From: RGIG3701 sp017403345
Lineage (GTDB): Bacteria; Planctomycetota; Planctomycetia; Pirellulales; Thermoguttaceae
DNA length: 64,000 nt
Direction of reading: 5' to 3'
NCBI GenBank assembly: GCA_017403345.1
Contig: JAFQOH010000074.1
Span: 56,793 to 120,792, forward strand
Position 1 is the first letter of the stretch, and each line of letters opens with the position of its first letter. A program made the translations under genes and the position numbers. Positions 31,435-38,739 of this stretch are shown here, one piece after another. The notes beneath the pieces are model-generated. The model searched no databases. It saw nothing but the letters and a program-made list of their open reading frames with translations, and was not told the origin of the DNA.

Positions 31435-32595
31435 ATGGCATCTGTATCGAAACGAAAAAATGGGAAATATACCGTCATTTTTTATTGGAACAAACCCTAT
31501 CCAATAAAGATTTACCTGTCGACTAAAAACCGCAGGGAAGCAGAAAGAGCCGCAGACAATATCCAATCACTCGTTGATAGTGCAAGAAATGGAACTGTCA
31601 ATGCGGAAAATGATTATTGGCTTGCGAAATTGCGTGAAGGTGATGTGGAATTACATTCCAAATTGGTAAAACTGGGCCTTGCTAAAAATCTGGATTCTCC
31701 CAAAACACTCAAAGAGCTGGTAGACCTGTTTATTTTGCAAAACGACAAAAAGCCCTCAACTGTCAAAGCGTATGCACAGGTTGCCACGGTACTGTACCAG
31801 ATTTTTGGAGAATCTCGAAAAGTAGATTCAATCTCAACAGAAGATGCCTCACGATTCCTCTCAGACCTCAAAACAATCCCCTTGAATCAACGGAGCAAAA
31901 CTCCGCAAGTCTATTCTCAGGCAACAATTTCGAAAACGGTTGTCAAGACAAAATCTTTTTTCAACTTTGCAGAACAAATTGGGTGGGTCGAAAAGTCTCC
32001 ATTCCGATTCCTAAAAAGCGGTTCTCAGGTCAATCAGGAAAAATGGCAATATGTACCTCGTGAGACTGTTTCAGGTATCTTGGGGAAAATGAAAAATCCC
32101 AAATGGAAAGCGATCCTGGCTCTCGGACGATTTGCCGGGTGCCGCGGCTCTTCTGAGATGTTCAATCTAACGTGGGACATGATTGATTTCGAGAATCAAA
32201 CACTCACTTTTTACGCAATCAAAAAGGAAGCATATTCAGATGTCAGACGGACTGTGCCGATGAATAAATTGCTTTGCCTGATTTTACGGGAATTGAAACA
32301 CTCTCAAGAATCCAATCCGACAAAACATCTCTTCCCCGGAATGAGATATAACGACAATATCGGAACAATGACAGAAAAATATATCATTCAGGCCGAATTA
32401 ACTCCTTGGCCAGAACCGTGGTATAATCTTCGCAGGTCGTTCTGTTCAGACGTAATGGAGGCCGGAGTCGATCCCAAAGTTTATGAAGAAATATGCGGGC
32501 ACCGGTTTGAAACAGGCATGAAACACTACCAGATTCTACATCCGGATAGAAAGAGGAAAGGTATTGATCGAGTCAGAGAAGTGATGGACAATTAA
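31435..32595 (+). CDS. int: Tyrosine recombinase (phage integrase)
   Basis: The 386-residue protein has an N-terminal arm-binding-like part (KYTVIFYWNKPYPIKIYLSTKN) and a core-binding helical part around residue 90-185. The catalytic domain has Arg237 in AGCRGSSEM, a basic KKEAYSD near 263, Arg333 in WYNLRRSF, His356 in CGHRFET and nucleophile Tyr365 in KHYQ. Where most integrases have His in HxxR, this protein has Tyr330. It is the only plus-strand gene of the phage. AGGAGG precedes the ATG. It is expected to act at an attP near 31-32.6 kb. Confidence 0.9.
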   Translation: MASVSKRKNGKYTVIFYWNKPYPIKIYLSTKNRREAERAADNIQSLVDSARNGTVNAENDYWLAKLREGDVELHSKLVKLGLAKNLDSPKTLKELVDLFILQNDKKPSTVKAYAQVATVLYQIFGESRKVDSISTEDASRFLSDLKTIPLNQRSKTPQVYSQATISKTVVKTKSFFNFAEQIGWVEKSPFRFLKSGSQVNQEKWQYVPRETVSGILGKMKNPKWKAILALGRFAGCRGSSEMFNLTWDMIDFENQTLTFYAIKKEAYSDVRRTVPMNKLLCLILRELKHSQESNPTKHLFPGMRYNDNIGTMTEKYIIQAELTPWPEPWYNLRRSFCSDVMEAGVDPKVYEEICGHRFETGMKHYQILHPDRKRKGIDRVREVMDN

Positions 32596-33549
32596 ATTGC
32601 CCTAATATAGTTATGGGTTTAAAAGTGACTATATACAAACATCCACTTGTTATTTCGATTTGCCGATAATTCTTTTCAGTCTCCATAAAAAATAGAGGTT
32701 TGTGAATGCCTGTCAACACCAGTAAATGATTATAAATACCTTCCGATAGGCCCGCCTCGGCTAATTTTGGGGCTAGGACCTTTTGGGTTTTCAGCCCCTC
32801 TTTTTTTGCCGAAGAAAATGCGTTTTGTGCCGTGTTTTGCGACACTTGATGAACTAAACTTTTCTTAACGTTTTTCTTTATTTTTCACTCTTTGAATCTG
32901 CTTACATCCCGGTGTTTCTCCCGGTTCTTGCTTTTCGGACGGGACGCAAGGTGAAAATCTTCCTCATGCAATAGTTTTAGACAGCTTGTGTATTTGTGTT
33001 GTTTTAATTGGAGATTGGCGCGTAGAAACCTCACGCCGTCGGCAAGTATGAGACGTTTTGCCGTGGTTAAATCTCCGGTTGAGACGATCCGGATCAAATT
33101 CGATGGTTTCATTTTATCATATCAAGAACCGCTTGTCAAGTGCTCACATAGAAATTTTTCTCGTTTTTTAGAAATTTATCGCATTCAGTATTCCCAAAAT
33201 TTCGGACAACTGCATGAAAAAGGCCCCAATGCGCCAACATTGGGACCCGCAATGTGTCATAATAGACACCCTCAAATTCTAAAAAGCCCCAATGCCGAAA
33301 CACCGGGGCCGTGGTGCGATAACACACCAACACAGACTATCGTGATCTCTGCCGCCCGGCTCATGGCGGACCAGCAGTCAAATTCTGTTTATAGTTGAAT
33401 GTCAAGTGTAGAATCGTCAAATTTGACAATTTGACTTTTGGGAATTTTTCGTTATACTTTGGTCGATGCTCTGGCGTTACCGAATACTGCGTCACATACG
33501 AGTTCCGAACATGGATGCCACGAGGTATTTTTTATGAAAAAGTCTTGAA
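32596..33549. other. Gene-poor prophage right border
   Basis: Between the integrase stop and the small zinc-ribbon gene there is no convincing protein gene. A 75-codon minus frame (32885-33112, MKPSNLIRIVSTGDLTTAK and on) has coding-like composition and could be a small regulator or a relic, but has no strong ribosome site. Two tandem terminators (33222-33310) occupy the middle. The attachment site and prophage end are expected here, but without the other end of the prophage no att core can be proved. No tRNA is seen. Confidence 0.5.
33222..33310 (-). terminator. Two tandem intrinsic terminators, 63 bases apart, on the minus strand
   Basis: On the minus strand the first met is GCCCCGGTG - TTTCGG - CATTGGGGC, then TTTTT (around 33281-33310). 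The second is CCCAATG - TTGGCG - CATTGGG with flanking GG/CC pairs, then TTTTT (around 33217-33246). Between them GTGTC-TATTAT-GACAC makes a third small stem. The spacing of matching parts is 63 bases, so this is a tandem duplication. They would end leftward transcripts from the toxin/immunity genes. Confidence 0.65.
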
Positions 33550-33831
33550 TTATCTAGTATTTGACAGTTCATTTCCTTTATCGAATGGTTCAAATGGCAC
33601 ATAACACTGCGCAATATTTGTAATTCCTTCAAACCAGTAAATACGTTGGCATTTCGGACAACGCCAAATAGTTACATCAGGTTCAGGAAGGTCATAGTCT
33701 GTACTGCCTTCTTCATAAAGCTCGTCACAGATTCGGGCATATTGACTTCCTTTGTAACATTCATACTCAAATTCAAGAGGACGATCATGATCTCTCATCA
33801 TGAAACCACATACACATTTCATTTGAGACAT
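33550..33831 (-). CDS. Small zinc-ribbon protein, probable immunity partner of the MuF-type toxin
   Basis: The 93-residue protein starts MSQMKCVCGFMMRDHDRPLEFEYECY. Its Cys pair CVCGF and a second pair CPKCQRIYWFEG around residue 57 make a zinc ribbon. The acidic middle (DELYEEGSTDYDLPEPDV) fits an inhibitor of a basic nuclease. Its ATG shares the A of the toxin gene's TAA stop (TAATG), so the two are translated together. Toxin-then-immunity order and the acid/basic match support the role; no immunity family was recognised. Confidence 0.55.
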   Translation of the reverse strand: MSQMKCVCGFMMRDHDRPLEFEYECYKGSQYARICDELYEEGSTDYDLPEPDVTIWRCPKCQRIYWFEGITNIAQCYVPFEPFDKGNELSNTR

Positions 33832-34760
33832 TATCCTTTTTTCCTTTTATACACTCTTCTTTTCCCATACTCATTAATCCAAACTTCCAAATCAATTGGT
33901 AACGAACGTGATGGTCGGCTGCCAATCGTTCTTTTAATTATAACATCTATCTCATTAAATGCAATGGGGGAGTTCCTTAAATCCAACAATAAAAGTTCAC
34001 ATCCCTGCTTGATAGCATGTGATATGTGCGATTTAATCGTTGAATAGGTTGAGCTGGTTGGATTTTTCATTTCAACAGCGATTCTCTTCCTTTTTTTCCA
34101 TTTTATGAAAATATCAGGTGTTTTTTCTTTTTGTTTTTTGGATTCAGGAATAATCTTAACATCATACCCCATTTCCAGCAATTCATTTATTGTTTTACAT
34201 TCGCTTGCAGTTCGCATTCCATCATAACCAGTAAGTTTTCCTGGTTTAGATTTATGGACATTGACAATAAAAGTCCCTCTTTGAATACCTCGAATTGGTT
34301 TTGTTGTGGATGCCAATGTTGACTCTGAGATGAATTTCGGGTTCTTATATAAATGTTTGGATTTTTTCTTTGCATATTTTTTCGATATCGCGAAAATGCC
34401 AACGTTTCCTCGAAATTCCTTCGGCACATTCATTGCGTCAGATGTTCGTTTTCGCGGGTCTCTGCCGGTGATGCCGAAATCGATTTTCGCGGTCGGTTCA
34501 TCTTTCCAGATCTCCAGCGTCGTGCAGCGGCAGTTCCAGCCGTTCGGCGGGAAGTATTTTTTCCAGAACGGGTCTTCTTTCGGGAGGCGCACTCCTTCCA
34601 GAACGCGGTGGCCTTCACGCACGCGATACCGGAGATACGTCTCAAATACTCGATGGTACCGCGTGCCTGCGCGCCGCTGTCGTCTCCCAGCGAAAATTTC
34701 ACAGGCGCGAACTCCACGGCAGATTCTCGTTCGGCGGAAACACAAACCGATAACGCGCAC
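33831..34760 (-). pseudogene. MuF-type polymorphic toxin remnant: truncated head domain plus CdiA-like nuclease domain
   Basis: The 309 codons carry only the end of a MuF head domain (HRVLEGVRLPKEDPFWKKYFPPNGWNCRCTTLEIW, about residues 50-84). The basic ~50 residues before it do not look like MuF. A linker follows, then a C-terminal nuclease-like domain: ELLEMGYDVKIIPESKKQKEKTPDIFIKW, then RIAVEMKNPTSS. This resembles the C-terminal domains of CdiA-type tRNases (DxxI...EMK). A frame downstream keeps the coupled immunity gene. The intact MuF gene of this phage (5217-6110) has no toxin tail. It could be a displaced toxin cassette or a relic of another phage. The 5' end is uncertain. Confidence 0.65.
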
Positions 34761-35000
34761 GCCGGCGTGAGAGTCTTTTTTTAAGGCGATTTACTCACCA
34801 AACAAAGAAATTCGCAAGAAAGCCCAGAACATCCAATAGATAAAAATTCCTAAATTCTCCCGAAAGGCTTGCGCAAAACGCCGACTCTTTGGAGTGCGGT
34901 GATACAGGCCGTCAGGCCATTCGCCGAGAGGGAACATGGGGACTTTTTAAGGGTGCCTTTCTCTGAAACCCACACCAACTCCCGGCGAATGTGCTGCGCT

Positions 35001-38000
35001 CTATTCCTCCGAAGCTGGACTGGCCAGAACTACACGGAAGCCAAGGCCGGTGTTCCCATTACCCAGCGTATCTCCGTTCCGGCAGCTGGAGCGACAGCCC
35101 TGGGCGTAGTCGCTCCAGCTGCCCCCGCGGAAGACTCGGTACGGGCCGCTAGAAGGGCCTGTCGGGTCGCTCATTGGCGACTCGGCGTAATAGTCTGAGT
35201 CATACCAGTCCTGGCACCACTCCATCACATTACCGTGCATGTCGTAAAGGCCCCAAGCATTCGGAGCGTAACTCTTCACAGGAACTGTTTTCTCTAAATA
35301 CGGACCTTTCGTTGAGGTGCCGTAAGGATAGTTCCCGTTGCAGTTCGCCTCTTGGCCGTTCAGACTGCTGCCAAACGAATACGCCGTCGTCGTACCCGCC
35401 CGGCACGCATACTCCCACTGCTCCTCCGTCGGAAGACTCAACGTCAGGCCAAGTTTGCTTGAAAGTTTATCGCAAAACTCATCACATTCCGTCCAACTCA
35501 CACACTCCACAGGATTCTGGGCTCCCTTGAAATGGCTCGGATCCGTACCCATCACGCTCTGCCACATTGCCTGCGTCACTTCCGTCTCAAGCATCCAGAA
35601 ACCACGCGTAAGCGTCACGCTGTGCTGCGTTTCGTTATCATACCGGCCCGGTTCGTCTTCTGGGCTCCCCATCAGGAACGTGCCCGGAGGACACCATCGG
35701 AACGCGTACTCGATGCCGTCGACGGTCTTCACCATGCGCTTGCCGGAATCATTCATATCTTGAAAATGATGTCCATTGCTATTCGCATACATTTCCGCTG
35801 CCGAGCCTTTTGTTCCGAAAATAGTGAGATGAGGACAATCACTAAACGCGTCGTTTCCGATCATACTTACACTGGCTGGGATCGTCACGGATGTAAGGTT
35901 CCCACACCTGGCAAACGCAAGGATCCCGATGCTCGTCACGCTAGAGGGGATCTGTACGGACGAGAGGCTCGTACAGCCGGCAAATGCACTGTTGCCGATG
36001 CTCGTCACGCTAGAGGGGATCTGTACGGACAAGAGGTTCGTACATCCTTCAAACGCACTGTCGCCGATACTCGTCACGCTAGAGGGGATCTGTACGGACG
36101 TGAGGCTCGTACATCCGGCACATACACTGTCGCCGATACTCGTCACGCTGGAGGGGATCTGTACGGACGTGAGGCTCGTACATCCGGCACATGCACTGTC
36201 GCCGATACTCGTCACGCTAGAGGGGATCTGTACGGACAAGAGGTTCGTACATCCTTCAAACGCACTGTCGCCGATACTCGTCACGCTAGAGGGGATCTGT
36301 ACGGACAAGAGGTTCGTACATCCTTCAAACGCACTGTCGCCAAGACTCGTTACGCTGGAGGGGATCCTCAGGTCTTTGAGCTTAGCACACTCGGCAAACG
36401 CACTGTTGCCGATGCTCTTCACACTGGCAGGAAGCGTCACTTCTTCGAGCTCCGTGCATCCGAAAAATGCAAATTCTCGAATCTCGTCTACGGTAAAAGA
36501 GATCCGAACAGACGTGAGGGCGGTACACTTGCAAAACGCGCTGCTGCCGATCTTCTTCACGCCATCAGGGATAATATAAACGGTGCGTTCGCTGCCTGCG
36601 GGCACTTGTATGAGCCAACTCCCGTCCTTGGAAAACAGGATCCCGTCCACACTCTTATAATTCTTGTTTTCCGCTGAAACGACAAACTCTTTCAGGTCAG
36701 CCGTCCCTCTAAATGCCCATTTTCCGATGCTCGTTACACTGGCAGGGATCGTCACGGATCGGAATGACGTATTGCCTTCGAATGCGAACGCATTCTCTTT
36801 AATGTGCGTTACTCCGTCGGGGATCGTTAAAGTTTCAGCCTCGCCGGCATATCCAGTGACCATGACCATTTTTAACCTGGGATTGATGGAATACTTCAAT
36901 CCCAAGCCGTCCAACTCGGTTTTGAGTTCTGCGTAAGGATCAGAAGGCGGTAAAACCGTCCCAGTTCCAGGATCCGTTTCCGTTTCCGTTTCTGTTTCCG
37001 TTTCAGGCTCCGTTTCAGGCTCCGTTCCTATTCCCTTTACAAAATCTGTTATAGTTGTTGTACCATTTCGGATCATATCCGACAGCCATTGGGACGCATC
37101 CCCTTTTTTGTGCCACCCAACAAACACAGCAACGATCAGTAATACAAAAGCGAACCAGCAGCCGACGAACCAGGCGCCGATCGGCCCCGCTCCTTGTTTT
37201 TTCTTACTATGAGGAGCCGCGCTTTTGACAGGAGCATCGATACTGGCAGCAAAAGTTTGAAAGGCTGCCGTTCCTTTACTCACATCTTCCCAATTTAGAA
37301 CCCTCTCCCAATTCTCAGGAGTTTTAGGCAGTTCTTTGCTGCTGAAATCAAGCATTCGGTCCCGACATTCCTTGATCTCTCTCTCGATATCCTGAATCTC
37401 CTGGCTATTTTCCCACTTGCCATTGCGCAGATTTTCCTCCTTCACATTCTTCTGCTCGTCAATAACCCCCTCGATCGCCTCGAAATAGTCCTTGAACATA
37501 GCGATAATGTTTTTTTCCAATTCCTCTCTTTTGGAAATTTCCTGGCGGATCTCCTCCAAGAAGTCATCAAACGGGATTTCTTCGGTCTCGAGCGATGTCG
37601 GATTTTCCAACTCCGCAAGAAACTCTCCACAAGTCTTAAAGCGTTTCCACTTTTCCTTATTCAAGGCTCTACAGAGAACGTTGTAGGTCGCATCGCCTAA
37701 GTTTTGATGTTTGGGAAGCGACAGCATTTGGGCCTTGGCGATCGTAGTTGCATTGCCTCCACGAAACGGACGTTGTCCCGTAAGGAATTCGTAGGCAATA
37801 ACCGCAAGTGCGTATTGGTCCGTACGTCCATCCTGCAGTTTGGCATCAAACTGTTCGGGCGCCATATACGCGGGAGTTCCATTACGAGCCTGACCATGTT
37901 CTGTTACCGTTTCCGCTCCTTCCGTATGGATCTGCGCCGCGATACCGAAATCGATGAGCCAAGGATGTGTGATCTCGTTCTGTTTGCGGAAAATGATGTT

Positions 38001-38519
38001 TTCCGGTTTCACGTCCCGATGAAAGACCTTTGCGTAGTGGATCACGTCCAGCGCATCTGCGACTTTCTTGAGGATCGGGAGGATCTCGGAGAGCGGGAGT
38101 CCGTTTTGATGGTTTGGTTGTGCATTGAACCACTCGCGGAGCGTTTTACCCTCAGCATACTCCATGACGAGAAAAATGCCGTAAACCGGATCCGTTTCGA
38201 TTCCGATAAGCGGGCAGATATACTGGTGATTTAAACTATTTGTCAGCTTGAAAACACGCCGAACTTCTTCGGTCGCTTTTTTATTATTGCGATGTTCTTC
38301 CTTGAGCAGCTTGCAGACTACGATCTGTTTCACACCGCCGGAAGTTTTCTCCGCTTGCCACGTGACTCCGAACCCGCCCTTGCCGAGTTCCTTTACAAGA
38401 CAGTATTCCCCATGCTCTCCAATTTTAGTTCCCGGGGATAACGGCTTCGGATGATTCGGAGCATTGTTGGGATCTGGGATGGAATTTCCTGGATCCGAAG
38501 ATAAAATAGTACCTGGCAT
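35001..38519 (-). CDS. Membrane Ser/Thr kinase fused to BspA-type LRRs and a formylglycine-enzyme-like domain
   Basis: The 1172 residues start at ATG 38519 (MPGTILSS), with GAGG upstream. Residues 37-305 are a Hanks-type kinase: GKGGFG (46-51), Lys70 in VCKLL, HRDVKPEN (167-174), DFG (190-192) and APEQ. A coiled coil follows. One membrane helix (about 448-469) and a Thr-Glu-Pro linker (500-518) come next. About thirteen LRR_5 units of 23 residues (SVTSIGDSAFEGCTNL type) follow. Residues about 945-1172 are an FGE/sulfatase-modifying-factor domain: FRWCPPGTFLMGSPEDE, FWMLETEVTQAMWQSVMG, LPTEEQWEYACRAG, HGNVMEWCQDWY, VFRGGSW. The kinase is probably cytoplasmic and the rest outside. It shares the C-terminal domain with the protein at 46898-47713. 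Confidence 0.85.
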   Translation of the reverse strand: MPGTILSSDPGNSIPDPNNAPNHPKPLSPGTKIGEHGEYCLVKELGKGGFGVTWQAEKTSGGVKQIVVCKLLKEEHRNNKKATEEVRRVFKLTNSLNHQYICPLIGIETDPVYGIFLVMEYAEGKTLREWFNAQPNHQNGLPLSEILPILKKVADALDVIHYAKVFHRDVKPENIIFRKQNEITHPWLIDFGIAAQIHTEGAETVTEHGQARNGTPAYMAPEQFDAKLQDGRTDQYALAVIAYEFLTGQRPFRGGNATTIAKAQMLSLPKHQNLGDATYNVLCRALNKEKWKRFKTCGEFLAELENPTSLETEEIPFDDFLEEIRQEISKREELEKNIIAMFKDYFEAIEGVIDEQKNVKEENLRNGKWENSQEIQDIEREIKECRDRMLDFSSKELPKTPENWERVLNWEDVSKGTAAFQTFAASIDAPVKSAAPHSKKKQGAGPIGAWFVGCWFAFVLLIVAVFVGWHKKGDASQWLSDMIRNGTTTITDFVKGIGTEPETEPETETETETETDPGTGTVLPPSDPYAELKTELDGLGLKYSINPRLKMVMVTGYAGEAETLTIPDGVTHIKENAFAFEGNTSFRSVTIPASVTSIGKWAFRGTADLKEFVVSAENKNYKSVDGILFSKDGSWLIQVPAGSERTVYIIPDGVKKIGSSAFCKCTALTSVRISFTVDEIREFAFFGCTELEEVTLPASVKSIGNSAFAECAKLKDLRIPSSVTSLGDSAFEGCTNLLSVQIPSSVTSIGDSAFEGCTNLLSVQIPSSVTSIGDSACAGCTSLTSVQIPSSVTSIGDSVCAGCTSLTSVQIPSSVTSIGDSAFEGCTNLLSVQIPSSVTSIGNSAFAGCTSLSSVQIPSSVTSIGILAFARCGNLTSVTIPASVSMIGNDAFSDCPHLTIFGTKGSAAEMYANSNGHHFQDMNDSGKRMVKTVDGIEYAFRWCPPGTFLMGSPEDEPGRYDNETQHSVTLTRGFWMLETEVTQAMWQSVMGTDPSHFKGAQNPVECVSWTECDEFCDKLSSKLGLTLSLPTEEQWEYACRAGTTTAYSFGSSLNGQEANCNGNYPYGTSTKGPYLEKTVPVKSYAPNAWGLYDMHGNVMEWCQDWYDSDYYAESPMSDPTGPSSGPYRVFRGGSWSDYAQGCRSSCRNGDTLGNGNTGLGFRVVLASPASEE
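35932..36415. repeat. Seven tandem 69-bp DNA repeats inside the LRR coding region
   Basis: Copies begin at 35932, 36001, 36070, 36139, 36208, 36277 and 36346, each with CTCGTCACGCT followed by an AGGGGATCTGTACGGAC core. They differ at only a few bases. Each encodes one 23-residue LRR, such as IPSSVTSIGDSAFEGC. Such near-identity at DNA level means recent duplication and likely copy-number variation. The flanking repeats at 35860 and 36416-36500 are more diverged. Confidence 0.8.
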
Positions 38520-38563
38520 GAAAAACCTCACTCTATAGGAAAATTTAAGATATATTTTGAGTC

Positions 38564-38591
38564 ATTTTATCCAATTTTCAAAAATATTCAA
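38564..38591 (-). promoter_or_regulatory. Promoter of the kinase/LRR gene
   Basis: On the minus strand TTGAAT (38586-38591) and TAAAAT (38564-38569) are 16 bases apart. The -35 is preceded by CCCC. The predicted start is about 40 bases before the ATG at 38519. The context CCCCTTGA resembles other promoters in the window. Confidence 0.5.
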
Positions 38592-38739
38592 GGGGGATGC
38601 GGACTAAAAAAATGGATCATGAAAGAAAACTTTTTTTCTATTTTACGGTTTTTTCCCTCTGGAAAATTTCGCAGAATTGTAGTATACTGAAAGCGTGTGT
38701 TGATCATCCCGCCAAAATTTCCTCAAATGGAGTCCCATT

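Noticed and set aside
32573..32845. 90-codon minus-strand frame
   Set aside because: It overlaps the integrase end, is low in coding character and has no ribosome site.
32596..33549. tRNA as integration target
   Set aside because: No cloverleaf or T-loop-like sequence was found around the integrase end. The target cannot be named from this window.
34869..35198. 109-codon plus-strand frame
   Set aside because: It runs into the antisense of the FGE-like domain and has no ribosome site.
35932..36415. Tandem repeats that could be taken as a CRISPR array
   Set aside because: The repeats are contiguous 69-bp units with no unique spacers, and encode LRRs. The same applies to 44571-44681 and 42182-42253. 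No cas gene is near.
35532..36677. 381-codon plus-strand frame with regular repeats
   Set aside because: It is the antisense of the LRR region; its repeats come from the 69-bp DNA repeats and there is no ribosome site. The minus-strand protein has clear kinase, LRR and FGE domains.
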